64,000 nt of DNA from Aphanothece sacrum FPU1 (GTDB lineage Bacteria > Cyanobacteriota > Cyanobacteriia > Cyanobacteriales > Microcystaceae): the NCBI RefSeq assembly GCF_003864295.1, contig NZ_BDQK01000017.1, positions 124,001-188,000 of the forward strand. The letters are read 5' to 3'. Positions 47,270-55,975 of this stretch are shown here, one piece after another. How positions within the stretch are numbered: position 1 is the first letter of the stretch; every line of letters starts with the position of its first letter. The notes under the pieces are model-generated. The model made no database searches. It was given only the letters and a program-made list of their open reading frames with translations, and was not told the DNA's origin. A program made the translations under genes and the position numbers.

Positions 47270-47674
47270 TTAAGGATTTCCCACAAATCCCAATAATTTA
47301 GCTGCACCTCCTAAGATAGCAACAATTAATCCAATTAAAACCCCTCGACTGACAAATTCTTGAGACTCAACCCGTTTACTTAACCCTTCGACTTTTTCCT
47401 CTAATCTAACAACCGATACTTTGACACTGTTAACATCTTCAGAAAGTTTCTCAATTTTCTGGTCTAACTTCTCAATTTTCTGGTCTAACTTCTCAATTTT
47501 CCTATCAACATCTTGAGAAAGCTGATCAATTTTCCTATCAACATCTTGAGAAAGCTGATCAATTTTTCTGTCAACATTTTCAGAAAGCTTATCAATTTTG
47601 CTATCTAACTTATCTAATTTTTGATCAAACTTATTGAGAATTTCCTTTAAATCTGATTCAATAGTAACTGACAT
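47270..47674 (-). CDS. Coiled-coil protein with C-terminal membrane helix (array copy 1)
   Basis: This 134-residue protein starts at the ATG 47674 (MSVTIESDLKEIL). The central ~75 residues are an uninterrupted coiled coil built of 11- and 7-residue units (VDRKIDQLSQD twice in tandem, then KIEKLDQ twice). The C-terminus GVLIGLIVAILGGAAKLLGFVGNP is a membrane helix. It is the longest of five tandem paralogues. The layout resembles XhlA-type haemolysin/holin-linked proteins (coil plus tail helix), but no phage genes are near. The function is unknown. Confidence 0.75.
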   Translation of the reverse strand: MSVTIESDLKEILNKFDQKLDKLDSKIDKLSENVDRKIDQLSQDVDRKIDQLSQDVDRKIEKLDQKIEKLDQKIEKLSEDVNSVKVSVVRLEEKVEGLSKRVESQEFVSRGVLIGLIVAILGGAAKLLGFVGNP

Positions 47675-47726
47675 TTTTTTAGATTCCAATACAGAATAAT
47701 TACTTAACCGTTAGGGTATGATAAAC

Positions 47727-48077
47727 TTAAGGATTGCCAACAAATCCCAATAATTTAGCAGCCCCTCCTAAGATAGCAACAATTAATCCAATTAAAACCC
47801 CTCGACTGACAAATTCTTGAGACTCAGCCCGTTTACTCAAACCTTCGACTTTTTCTTCTAATCTGACAACCGATACTTTGACACTGTTAACATCTTCAGA
47901 GAGTTTATCAATTTTTTGATCTAATTTTTCAATCTTCTTGTCAACATCTTGAGAAAGCTGCTCAATTTTTTTGTCAATGTTTTCAGATAACTTATCAATT
48001 TTGCTATCTAACTTATCTAATTTTTGCTCAAACTTATTAAGAATTTCCTTTAAATCTGATTCAATAGTGACTGACAT
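47727..48077 (-). CDS. Coiled-coil protein with C-terminal membrane helix (array copy 2)
   Basis: This 116-residue paralogue has the FEQKLDKLDSKIDKLSENIDKKIEQLSQDVDKKIEKLDQKIDKL coil and the same tail helix GVLIGLIVAILGGAAKLLGFVGNP. The 5' half and upstream spacer resemble copy 4; the 3' half resembles copy 3 (KRAESQ). This mosaic implies recombination within the array. Confidence 0.75.
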   Translation of the reverse strand: MSVTIESDLKEILNKFEQKLDKLDSKIDKLSENIDKKIEQLSQDVDKKIEKLDQKIDKLSEDVNSVKVSVVRLEEKVEGLSKRAESQEFVSRGVLIGLIVAILGGAAKLLGFVGNP

Positions 48078-48129
48078 TTTTTTAGACTCCAATATACAAT
48101 AATTACTTAACCATTAGGATTTGATAAAC

Positions 48130-48459
48130 TTAAGGATTTCCAACAAATCCCAATAATTTAGCAGCCCCTCCTAAGATAGCAACAATTAATCCAATTAAAA
48201 CCCCTCGACTGACAAATTCTTGAGACTCAGCCCGTTTACTCAAACCTTCGACTTTTTCTTCTAATCTGACAACCGATACTTTGACACTGTTAACATCTTC
48301 ACTCAGTTTATTAAATTTCTGATCAACATCTTGAGAAAGCTGATCAATTTTTCTGTCAACATTTTCAGAAAGCTTATCAATTTTGCTATCTAACTTATCT
48401 AATTTTTGATCAAACTTATTGAGAATTTCCTTTAAATCTGATTCAATAGTAACTGACAT
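48130..48459 (-). CDS. Coiled-coil protein with C-terminal membrane helix (array copy 3)
   Basis: This 109-residue paralogue has the FDQKLDKLDSKIDKLSENVDRKIDQLSQDVDQKFNKL coil, so its 5' half and upstream spacer (TACAGAATAATTACTTAACCG) are like copy 1, while its 3' half is like copy 2. One unit of the coil (QKFNKLS) differs from all others. Confidence 0.75.
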   Translation of the reverse strand: MSVTIESDLKEILNKFDQKLDKLDSKIDKLSENVDRKIDQLSQDVDQKFNKLSEDVNSVKVSVVRLEEKVEGLSKRAESQEFVSRGVLIGLIVAILGGAAKLLGFVGNP

Positions 48460-48511
48460 TTTTTTAGATTCCAATACAGAATAATTACTTAACCGTTAGG
48501 GTATGATAAAC

Positions 48512-48808
48512 TTAAGGATTGCCAACAAATCCCAATAATTTAGCAGCCCCTCCTAAGATAGCAACAATTAATCCAATTAAAACCCCTCGACTGACAAATT
48601 CTTGAGACTCAACCCGTTTACTCAAACCTTCGACTTTTTCTTCTAATCTAACAACCGATACTTTGACACTATTAACATCTTGAGAAAGTTGCTCAATTTT
48701 CTTGTCAATATTTTCAGAAAGCTTATCAATTTTGCTATCTAACTTATCTAATTTTTGCTCAAACTTATTAAGAATTTCCTTTAAATCTGATTCAATAGTG
48801 ACTGACAT
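48512..48808 (-). CDS. Coiled-coil protein with C-terminal membrane helix (array copy 4)
   Basis: This 98-residue paralogue is the shortest: after KLSENIDKKIEQLSQ it passes straight to DVNSVKVSVVRLEEKVEGLS. Its 5' half and spacer are like copy 2; the 3' half (KRVESQ, CTATTAACATC) is like copy 5. Confidence 0.75.
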   Translation of the reverse strand: MSVTIESDLKEILNKFEQKLDKLDSKIDKLSENIDKKIEQLSQDVNSVKVSVVRLEEKVEGLSKRVESQEFVSRGVLIGLIVAILGGAAKLLGFVGNP

Positions 48809-48860
48809 TTTTTTAGACTCCAATATACAATAATTACTTAACCATTAGGATTTGATCAAT

Positions 48861-49178
48861 TTAAGGATTGCCAACAAATCCCAATAATTTAGCAGCCCCT
48901 CCTAAGATAGCAACAATTAATCCAATTAAAACTCCTCGACTGACAAATTCTTGAGACTCAACCCGTTTACTCAAGCCTTCGACTTTTTCTTCTAATCTAA
49001 CAACCGATACTTTGACACTATTAACATCTTCAGAAAGTTTATCAATCTTTTTGTCTAACTTCTCAATTTTTCTATCAACATCTTCAGAAAGCTTATCAAT
49101 TTTGCTATCTAATTTATCTAATTTCTGCTCAAACTTATTAAGAATCTCTTTTAAATCTGATTCAATGGTGACTGACAT
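48861..49178 (-). CDS. Coiled-coil protein with C-terminal membrane helix (array copy 5)
   Basis: This 105-residue paralogue is first in the direction of transcription. It has KLSEDVDRKIEKLDKKIDKLSEDVNSVKV in the coil and the common tail helix. Its upstream region (49179-49392) differs from the inter-gene spacers, so the array promoter probably lies there. The other four genes follow at 52-base spacers. Confidence 0.75.
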   Translation of the reverse strand: MSVTIESDLKEILNKFEQKLDKLDSKIDKLSEDVDRKIEKLDKKIDKLSEDVNSVKVSVVRLEEKVEGLSKRVESQEFVSRGVLIGLIVAILGGAAKLLGFVGNP

Positions 49179-49392
49179 TTATTTAGACTCCAAAGTCAGG
49201 GATAGTTTATTTAAGTTTAAGTCAGAAAAACAAAAGATGAGACAATCATTAAGAATAATTTAAGTATAAATTAAAATATGATCAACTTTAACAAGCTAAA
49301 ATCCTTATTTTTCCCAAATGAATAGTTAAACACAAGTCAAATGTCACCTGATCGCCTACCATATCTATGAGATACTCGAAACTGACAATAGT

Positions 49393-50526
49393 ATGCGAAT
49401 TGCCCTATTTACCGAAACTTTTTTACCCAAAATTGATGGTATTGTCACCCGTTTACGTCATACCGTTGAACATTTGCAACGAAATGGCGATCAAGTCTTA
49501 ATCTTTTCCCCTGATGGGGGGTTAAAGGAACACAAAGGGGCTAAAATTCATGGAGTCAAAGGTTTACCCTTACCTCTATATCCTGAACTAAAATTAGCCA
49601 TTCCTACCCCAACAGTAGGTAAAGCGATCGAAAAATTTAAACCTGATGTGGTTCATGTGGTAAATCCGGCAGTTTTAGGATTAGGAGGCATTTATTATGC
49701 CAAAACCATGAATATTCCCCTAGTTGCTTCTTATCATACCCATTTACCCCAATATTTACACCATTATGGCTTAGGTTCCCTAGAAGGGTTATTATGGGAA
49801 CTCTTAAAATTAGGTCATAACCAAGCGCGTTTAAACCTTTGTACCTCAACCGCAATGGTTAATGAATTAGTCACCCATGGTATCGAACGAGTAGACTTAT
49901 GGCAACGGGGAGTCGATACAGAGATGTTTCATCCCCATTTAGCCTCAAAACAGATGCGATCGCGCTTATCTGAAGGCAATCCTGAAAATCCTCTTTTATT
50001 ATATGTCGGACGAGTCTCTGCCGAAAAGCAAATTGACCAGATAAAACCCGTCCTAGAAGCCATTCCTGATGCACATTTGGCAATTGTTGGGGATGGCCCC
50101 CACAGAGAGGCATTAGAGGCGCATTTTGCAGAGACTCAGACCAATTTTGTGGGCTACCTCCAGGGATTAGAATTAGCCTCAGCTTTTGCCTCATCAGATG
50201 CGTTTATTTTCCCTTCTCGCACGGAAACGTTAGGATTAGTGTTATTAGAAGCGATGGCCGCAGGTTGTCCGGTAGTAGCGGCTAATTCTGGGGGAATTCC
50301 TGATATTGTGACGGATCGGGTCAATGGTTATTTATTTGAACCGACTGATCCTAATGGGGCAATTATGGCCACAAAACGTCTTTTAGCTGCTAAAGAAGAA
50401 CGGGAAAAATTACGAGAAAATGCTCGATTAGAAGCGGAAAAATGGAGCTGGGCCGCTTCAACAAATCAGTTAAGAAAGTATTATCAAACTGTTTTGAATC
50501 AGTCATCTTTCCCCTTAGCTGCTTAG
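49393..50526 (+). CDS. sqdX: Sulfolipid synthase SqdX (family 4 glycosyltransferase)
   Basis: This 377-residue GT4 enzyme transfers sulfoquinovose from UDP to diacylglycerol, giving the thylakoid lipid SQDG. RIALFTETFLPKIDGIVTRLRHTVEHL is the start, HVVNPAVLGLGGIYYAK and SYHTHLPQYLHHYGL the N-domain, WQRGVDTEMFHPHLAS, LLYVGRVSAEKQID and FPSRTETLGLVLLEAMAAGCPVVAANSGGIPDIV the nucleotide-sugar domain. It matches SqdX of Synechocystis. A GTGGGCAATGCCCAC palindrome follows. Confidence 0.92.
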   Translation: MRIALFTETFLPKIDGIVTRLRHTVEHLQRNGDQVLIFSPDGGLKEHKGAKIHGVKGLPLPLYPELKLAIPTPTVGKAIEKFKPDVVHVVNPAVLGLGGIYYAKTMNIPLVASYHTHLPQYLHHYGLGSLEGLLWELLKLGHNQARLNLCTSTAMVNELVTHGIERVDLWQRGVDTEMFHPHLASKQMRSRLSEGNPENPLLLYVGRVSAEKQIDQIKPVLEAIPDAHLAIVGDGPHREALEAHFAETQTNFVGYLQGLELASAFASSDAFIFPSRTETLGLVLLEAMAAGCPVVAANSGGIPDIVTDRVNGYLFEPTDPNGAIMATKRLLAAKEEREKLRENARLEAEKWSWAASTNQLRKYYQTVLNQSSFPLAA

Positions 50527-50531
50527 ATAAT

Positions 50532-50554
50532 GTAGGGTGGGCAATGCCCACCTT
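50532..50554. repeat. Palindromic TAGGGTGGGCAATGCCCACC repeat
   Basis: Between convergent sqdX and rsmD lies another GTGGGCAATGCCCAC stem, the same family as 13474 and 42594. In either transcript it can form a hairpin. Confidence 0.65.
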
Positions 50555-51104
50555 ACAGGTTATGTTCATGAAAGTGTTGATAAAAAGTTAAGGTTGTATT
50601 TCCATAATTTTTTTTCCGACATATTTTTAATCCTTGAATCTCCTTTGCTGGCCATAATTTCGGATTATGTTCAACAGCAATTTCTCCTTGATCAGCTAAT
50701 ATCTTTCCTTGAGAAATTATTTCTAAAACAGGTTGATAAACATCACTATGATAGGGAGGATCAAAATAAATTAGATCAAATTCTTTTCTTTTTAAACTTT
50801 TTAATTCTTTAATAATATCACCTCGAATAACTTGAAATTGTTGTTCAATATTAGCTAGATTTTGCCAATTTTCATTAATAATAAAACAAGCTTTACTATA
50901 CCTTTCAATGCCGATAACTTCCGTTGCGCCTCGACATAAAGCTTCTGCCCCCATTGTGCCATTACCTGCACATAAATCTAACCAAAGACAGCCATCAATT
51001 TTACCTTGCCAAATATTAAATAAAGCCTCTCGAACTTTAGCAGAAGTAGGACGAGTTAAATCTCCAGATAAAGTTTTTAAGAGTCGATTTCCGTAAATTC
51101 TCAT
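50553..51104 (-). CDS. rsmD: 16S rRNA (guanine966-N2)-methyltransferase
   Basis: This 183-residue SAM methylase modifies G966 of 16S rRNA. It reads MRIYGNRLLKTLSG, RPTSAKVREALFNIWQ, motif I LDLCAGNGTMGAEALCRGA, and motif IV FDPPYHSD. The start overlaps the stop of hisH as ATGA, so translation is probably coupled. Confidence 0.93.
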   Translation of the reverse strand: MRIYGNRLLKTLSGDLTRPTSAKVREALFNIWQGKIDGCLWLDLCAGNGTMGAEALCRGATEVIGIERYSKACFIINENWQNLANIEQQFQVIRGDIIKELKSLKRKEFDLIYFDPPYHSDVYQPVLEIISQGKILADQGEIAVEHNPKLWPAKEIQGLKICRKKNYGNTTLTFYQHFHEHNL

Positions 51105-51724
51105 GTAAATACATTATTAACAAAATTAGAGAGAATTTGTAAGCCATAGTCTGATGATTTTTCGGGGTGAAATTGTACCGCAATTAAATTATCAATAGAG
51201 ATTGCTGCTGTAACAGTTTGAGTTCCATGAGTAATGGTTGCTGCTTTGACATTAGGATCTATCGGATCAACATAATAAGAGTGGACAAAATAAACATAAG
51301 GATCAGGCGGTAAATTTTGCCATAAACTTAGATTAGGTTGAGTTAATTCTAATTGATTCCAACCCATATGAGGAATGGTTAGATCCGGTTCAGAACGAAA
51401 ACGACGTACCACTCCTGGAATAATTCCTAAACCCGCTTCAGTTCCTTCTTCAGAACTATCAAAGAGAATTTGTAACCCTAAACAAATACCTAAAAAAAGT
51501 TTACCACTAGCGATCGCCGCTTTTATCGGTTCTACCAAATGACGCGATCGCAAATGTTGGACAGCAGGATCAAAAGAACCAACTCCTGGTAAAACAATTG
51601 CATTAGCTTGGGCAATATCTTGAGGAGAATCTGTAATTTTGGGGGTAGCCCCTGCTTTTTCGAGTCCCTTACAGGCAGAATGTAAGTTTCCCATATCATA
51701 GTCAATAACTGCAATAAAGCCCAT
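51101..51724 (-). CDS. hisH: Imidazole glycerol phosphate synthase subunit HisH
   Basis: This 207-residue glutaminase subunit makes IGP with HisF in histidine synthesis. It has IDYDMGNLHSACKGLEKAG, VLPGVGSFDPAV, nucleophile in LFLGICLGLQILFDSSEEG, and HPEKSSDYGLQIL with the His-Glu pair intact. It leads the two-gene unit with rsmD. Confidence 0.95.
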   Translation of the reverse strand: MGFIAVIDYDMGNLHSACKGLEKAGATPKITDSPQDIAQANAIVLPGVGSFDPAVQHLRSRHLVEPIKAAIASGKLFLGICLGLQILFDSSEEGTEAGLGIIPGVVRRFRSEPDLTIPHMGWNQLELTQPNLSLWQNLPPDPYVYFVHSYYVDPIDPNVKAATITHGTQTVTAAISIDNLIAVQFHPEKSSDYGLQILSNFVNNVFT

Positions 51725-51886
51725 AAGTTAAATTTTAGATAAATTATCTGCTGCCATTTTATTGTACAAATTCAAAAGATTGTTTTAATTTTATTTAAGT
51801 AACAATAGATACAAAAAATATCTAAGATGTGTAATATGGATTACTTCATTAGGTATAAAGCAGATAAATTTTAGACAAATCTCAGA

Positions 51887-51930
51887 AGTTATACATAAGT
51901 TATACATGATCGCTAACATCATCGCTAACA
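51887..51930. promoter_or_regulatory. Two pairs of phased direct repeats
   Basis: AGTTATACAT occurs at 51887-51896 and 51898-51907, and ATCGCTAACA at 51909-51918 and 51921-51930, each spaced about one helical turn. They lie 60-110 bases upstream of the small gene at 51994 and could be operator sites. Confidence 0.3.
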
Positions 51931-51993
51931 CTGATGGTTTAAACTGATAACTATAAAATGATGAACTTAGTCTAAGACTTGGAGAATAAACAA

Positions 51994-52173
51994 ATGACTT
52001 ACGATAAACTTCAGCAATCTTATCAAGAACACCTAATCAAAGCAGGAGTCTCTCAGCAAAAAGCCGAACAAGCAGCTAGAACCCTAAGTATTAAAGAATT
52101 ACAACTTATCAGTGAAATTTGGGAAGATTGGGGTAATGTAATTGCCCATACCAAAGTCCAAGCAAGCCCATAA
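51994..52173 (+). CDS. Small hypothetical protein
   Basis: This 59-residue protein starts at the ATG 51994 after GGAGAATAAACAA. It reads MTYDKLQQSYQEHLIKAGVSQQKAEQAARTLSIKELQLISEIWEDWGNVIAH. Helical, soluble, without cysteines; conserved-looking composition but no assignment from me. Confidence 0.55.
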   Translation: MTYDKLQQSYQEHLIKAGVSQQKAEQAARTLSIKELQLISEIWEDWGNVIAHTKVQASP

Positions 52174-52220
52174 CCATTAATAATAGAGATATTTGTCATT
52201 ATCACGGACCAATTGTTGGG

Positions 52221-52907
52221 TTAAACGCCTCCTTGATGTTCACAAACAAAACCTTCTTGTTCCCAGGCCGAGAGATTAACCTCGTTTAAAGGAATGAGAT
52301 TAAAACAGGGAGGATGAACAATTTGACTCAAAACCGCCCAAATTAAGCTACGGGCTACATCCAGTTGAGTTTTCAGGGTTGACTCTCGATTTCCAGGAAC
52401 CCCCCATTCCTTAACAATTTCTATTTCAACGGCCATTCCTTGGGCCCCTAGATGAATTTGGGCCAGCCATTTTGCTCTCGGTAAATGAGTCCCGGAGGTA
52501 ATCACTTTGACCTTATGAACACCCCAACGATGTAAGAGAGGAACACTAAAGACAAAATTCTCAAAGGTCGAATTAGCACATTTTTCTAACCACACTTTTT
52601 TGTTTGGGGCCAATTGTCGCTGGAAAATTTGCCAAATACAAGGTTCTTTCGACCCTTGAGAAATAATAATCGGTAAATCAGGAGATTGACTAGCCAAGGT
52701 AGCTGCATACATTTCTCGTTGAATACTGCCCCCTAACACTAAAATGGCATCAACGGGTTTACTGGAATTGATTGGTAGTTTGACCAAGGTATTGAATAAC
52801 AAGCTAACCAAGATTAGAACCAAACCAGCTAAAATTAAGGTTTTAAATAGACGTTTTAGGCGTTTTTGGAACAAACGGCCTTTTAAATTAAGTTTTCGCT
52901 TCTTCAC
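52221..52907 (-). CDS. YdcF/DUF218 family membrane-anchored protein
   Basis: This 228-residue protein begins with lysine/arginine-rich sequence and one membrane helix (TLILAGLVLILVSLLFNTLV). The DUF218 part follows: PVDAILVLGGSIQREMYAA, IIISQGSKEP, STFENFVFSVPLLHRWGVHKVKVITSGTHLPRAKWLAQI. The family is linked to envelope polysaccharide (SanA/YdcF-type). The reaction is not settled. Confidence 0.87.
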   Translation of the reverse strand: MKKRKLNLKGRLFQKRLKRLFKTLILAGLVLILVSLLFNTLVKLPINSSKPVDAILVLGGSIQREMYAATLASQSPDLPIIISQGSKEPCIWQIFQRQLAPNKKVWLEKCANSTFENFVFSVPLLHRWGVHKVKVITSGTHLPRAKWLAQIHLGAQGMAVEIEIVKEWGVPGNRESTLKTQLDVARSLIWAVLSQIVHPPCFNLIPLNEVNLSAWEQEGFVCEHQGGV

Positions 52908-52976
52908 AGGATTAAGAACTCAGCCACTAATAATAAGGATTTCATATAATTGATCACAAAGTTAGGGAACAATTAA

Positions 52977-54110
52977 ATGAAGCCTTATTTAATCAATCGT
53001 CGCTGTTTTCTAGCGTTATCTGTCGGGGCTGCTGGCACAACCCTAGTAACGGGATGTTTTAACCAGCCTCTCGAAAAAGTGAAGGTTTATACTGGAGGGA
53101 AAGATGGCTACCATACTTATCGCATTCCTTCACTATTGTGTACTCCCTCTGGCAATTTACTCGCTTTTTGTGAAGGACGCAAACAGAGTCAGAAAGATAG
53201 TGGCAAAATTGATTTATTACTTAAAAGGAGTCAAGACGGGGGCAAAACTTGGTCTAAACAGCAAATAATTTGGGAAAATGGGGATAATGTCTGTGGCAAC
53301 CCCTGCCCAGTTTTTGATCAGACAACAGGGAAGATATATTTGTTGATGACGGGGAATTTGGGTAGTGACCACGAACAGGAAATTATCGAACAAACTAGCA
53401 AAGGGACGCGAACCGTTTGGGTATGTTCAAGTCAAGATGAAGGCAAAACTTGGTCTAAACCTGTTGAAATTACCCCATCTGTTAAACAACCTGACTGGAC
53501 ATGGTACGCGACAGGGCCAGGTGTTGGCATTCAACTTCAAAAAAATGATCGTCTAGTCATTCCTTGTAATCATTGTGAAGCTGAAAGTAAAAAATATTAT
53601 TCTCACATTTTTTATTCTGACGATCATGGCCAGACGTGGAAATTAGGTGGTAGCAGTCCATCAGATCGACCAGGGATGAATGAGTGTCAAGTGGTAGAAC
53701 TTGCCAATGGATCACTAATGTTAAATATGCGAAATCAAAATCCTTCTCCTCGAAAACGGGGTATTTGTTTGAGCAAAGATCAGGGACTATCATGGTCTAA
53801 TTTTTCCTATGATTCTACTCTGATCGACCCGACCTGTCAAGCTAGTTTCTTACGTTATATTAAACCAAACCAAAATCAAGAAGGTAAGCTTATTTTTTCT
53901 AACCCAGCCTCTCAAAAAGAGCGCATTAACTTAACAGTTCGCCTTAGTAAAGATGAAGGCAAAACTTGGCCAGTCTCCCGTCAAATTGATGGGGGCCCTT
54001 CTGCTTATTCTTGTCTTACGATACTCCCTGATTTAAGTATAGGTTGTCTCTACGAGTGCGGCAAGTCTTCTCCCTATGAACACATTACTTTTGTTCGATT
54101 TCAATTTTGA
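52977..54110 (+). CDS. Exo-sialidase-like lipoprotein with five Asp-box repeats
   Basis: This 377-residue protein has an N-terminal signal with RRCFLALSVGAAGTTLVTGC, a lipobox, so it is probably an exported lipoprotein. The sialidase (GH33) fold is clear: YRIPSLLCTPSGNLLAFCEGR near residue 45 (catalytic Arg), five Asp boxes (SQDGGKTW, SQDEGKTW, SDDHGQTW, SKDQGLSW, SKDEGKTW), MNECQVVELANGSLMLNMRNQ and AYSCLTILPDLSIGCLYECG (nucleophile Tyr region). Few cyanobacteria have such enzymes. It may cut sialic-acid-like sugars on exopolysaccharides. Confidence 0.87.
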   Translation: MKPYLINRRCFLALSVGAAGTTLVTGCFNQPLEKVKVYTGGKDGYHTYRIPSLLCTPSGNLLAFCEGRKQSQKDSGKIDLLLKRSQDGGKTWSKQQIIWENGDNVCGNPCPVFDQTTGKIYLLMTGNLGSDHEQEIIEQTSKGTRTVWVCSSQDEGKTWSKPVEITPSVKQPDWTWYATGPGVGIQLQKNDRLVIPCNHCEAESKKYYSHIFYSDDHGQTWKLGGSSPSDRPGMNECQVVELANGSLMLNMRNQNPSPRKRGICLSKDQGLSWSNFSYDSTLIDPTCQASFLRYIKPNQNQEGKLIFSNPASQKERINLTVRLSKDEGKTWPVSRQIDGGPSAYSCLTILPDLSIGCLYECGKSSPYEHITFVRFQF

Positions 54111-54528
54111 TAATTATGGGGGAAACCCATAAATTTAACCTGAATCTTATGTTGTTTAATTAAATCAAATAATCTCCCATCGGGTAAGACTATAGCAGTT
54201 TTCAATTGAGCGTCAATATTTCAGTTGAGTGAGTGTGGGTGTAGAGGCGGGTTTATCTAACATATTTGTTACAATCAATATTGAAATTTTGTTGAAAACC
54301 CGCCCCTACGGTTCGTGTGGGTAGAATTTTTACTTTGATGTTTATTCCATGCAAATGAAAACTGCTGTGAGGCAAGGTATCCACAGAGTCTGAGGAATTG
54401 TCCTATAATCAAATATGAGCGTTTCAGTGTGGGAAATGTCACAATTTAAGGCAGAACCATAATATAACAGCGAAAACCATCCGCTTAACGGGATGAAATG
54501 TTAACCCTTAATCACGAATAACCGACCA
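54111..54528. other. Intergenic region with a 69-bp inverted element
   Basis: This 418-base gap holds the 54241-54309 element (GTAGAGGCGGGTTT ... AAACCCGCCCCTACG), a relative of the one at 33074-33138. The final ~110 bases lead into clpR. No coding frame is credible here. Confidence 0.6.
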
Positions 54529-55209
54529 ATGGAAATCAAAGCCGTTCAAAGTGCCTATTACGGAGATAATAACTACCGAACCCCACCCCCAGACTTAGAG
54601 TCTTTGCTCCTCAAAGAGCGTATTGTTTATTTGGGAATGCCTCTATTTTCCTCCGATGAAGTCAAACAGCAGGTCGGCATTGATGTGACTCAACTGATTA
54701 TCGCTCAACTGCTGTATTTACAATTTGATGATCCCGATAAACCAATCTATTTTTATATCAACTCTACGGGGACATCTTGGTATACAGGGGATGCCATCGG
54801 CTTTGAAACCGAAGCCTTTGCCATTTGCGATACCATGAATTATATTAAGCCTCCCATTCATACCATTTGTATTGGTCAAGCAATGGGAACTGCCGCGATG
54901 ATTCTTGCGGCAGGGACTAAAGGCTATCGCGCTAGTTTACCTCATGCTACGATTGTCCTCAATCAAAACCGTTCAGGTGCCAGGGGACAAGCGACGGATA
55001 TCCAAATTCGGGCTAAAGAGGTACTCTCAAATAAGCTCACTATGTTGGAAATTTTGTCGAAAACGACAGGACAAACTGTTGAAAAAATCTCAAAAGATAC
55101 TGATCGCACTTTCTATTTAACGCCTCAACAAGCGAAAGAATACGGCTTAATTGATAAGGTATTAGAAAGTACGAAAGATCTCCCAAAACCCTTAACAGCC
55201 GTTGGTTAA
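54529..55209 (+). CDS. clpR: Clp protease inactive subunit ClpR
   Basis: This 226-residue ClpP paralogue lacks catalytic residues: the Ser position in GQAMGTAAMILAAG and the His position in LPHATIVLNQNRSGA are replaced, as known for cyanobacterial ClpR. The N-terminus MEIKAVQSAYYGDNNYRTPPPDLESLLLKERIVYLGMPLF is typical. It mixes with ClpP3 into one ring. Its gene precedes clpP3 by 34 bases. Confidence 0.95.
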   Translation: MEIKAVQSAYYGDNNYRTPPPDLESLLLKERIVYLGMPLFSSDEVKQQVGIDVTQLIIAQLLYLQFDDPDKPIYFYINSTGTSWYTGDAIGFETEAFAICDTMNYIKPPIHTICIGQAMGTAAMILAAGTKGYRASLPHATIVLNQNRSGARGQATDIQIRAKEVLSNKLTMLEILSKTTGQTVEKISKDTDRTFYLTPQQAKEYGLIDKVLESTKDLPKPLTAVG

Positions 55210-55243
55210 TTGTTGTTCACCCCTATTTTTCAGATAATTTCTT

Positions 55244-55843
55244 ATGCCTATTGGTGTTCCTAGTGTTCCTTTTCGTCTTCCTGGTAGTCAATACGAACGA
55301 TGGATTGATATCTATACTCGTTTGAGTCAGGAAAGAATCATTTTTTTGGGTCAAGAAGTGACCGATAGTTTAGCTAATCGTATCGTTGCTTTTTTGTTAT
55401 ATCTTGATTCTGAAGATCCTGGCAAACCTATCTATTTGTATATCAATTCTCCTGGGGGTTCGGTAACAGCAGGTATGGCGATTTACGATACTATGCAGTA
55501 TATTAAATCTGATGTTATTACCATTTGCGTTGGTTTAGCTGCATCAATGGGGGCCTTTTTGTTAGCTTCTGGAACCCAAGGAAAACGCTTAGCTTTACCC
55601 CATGCTCGTATTATGATACATCAACCGATGGGGGGAACTGGACGTAGACAAGCGACGGATATTGAAATTGAAGCGAATGAAATTCTACGAATTCGTCAAC
55701 AATTAAATGAACTTATGGCTCAACGTACGGGCCAAACTTTGGAAAAAATTGCTAAAGATACCGACCGAGATTACTATTTATCAGCCGAAGAAGCTCAACA
55801 ATACGGTCTGATTGATAAGGTAATTGAAGAACGTATTATGTAA
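55244..55843 (+). CDS. clpP3: Clp protease proteolytic subunit ClpP3
   Basis: This 199-residue serine protease subunit keeps the triad Ser in [14 protein letters not shown], His in [11 protein letters not shown] and Asp in [14 protein letters not shown]. It starts [36 protein letters not shown]. It is clustered with clpR as in other cyanobacteria, forming the ClpP3/R core with ClpC. Confidence 0.95.
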   Translation: MPIGVPSVPFRLPGSQYERWIDIYTRLSQERIIFLGQEVTDSLANRIVAFLLYLDSEDPGKPIYLYINSPGGSVTAGMAIYDTMQYIKSDVITICVGLAASMGAFLLASGTQGKRLALPHARIMIHQPMGGTGRRQATDIEIEANEILRIRQQLNELMAQRTGQTLEKIAKDTDRDYYLSAEEAQQYGLIDKVIEERIM

Positions 55844-55861
55844 CGTTTTTTTTGATTATTT

Positions 55862-55894
55862 CCCCTGACATCCTGTTTGTCGGGGGAATTTTTA
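55862..55894 (+). terminator. Rho-independent terminator after clpP3
   Basis: CCCCTGACA ... TGTCGGGGG with a bulge, followed by AATTTTTAT. It is 18 bases after the clpP3 stop. Confidence 0.75.
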
Positions 55895-55975
55895 TAGGGA
55901 ATAGGCAACAGAAAATAGGCTGATATCCCCATACCCTGGGGTAAAATGTATAATAAAGTACAATATTCTGAAGAT

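Noticed and set aside
47270-49178. CRISPR array, because of regular repeats
   Set aside because: The repeats are in coding frames at gene-length spacing, with no short uniform repeats or unique spacers.
49012-49263. 83-residue plus-strand frame rich in Leu and Ser
   Set aside because: It is the reverse reading of the coiled-coil array and its composition is the mirror of the coil repeats.
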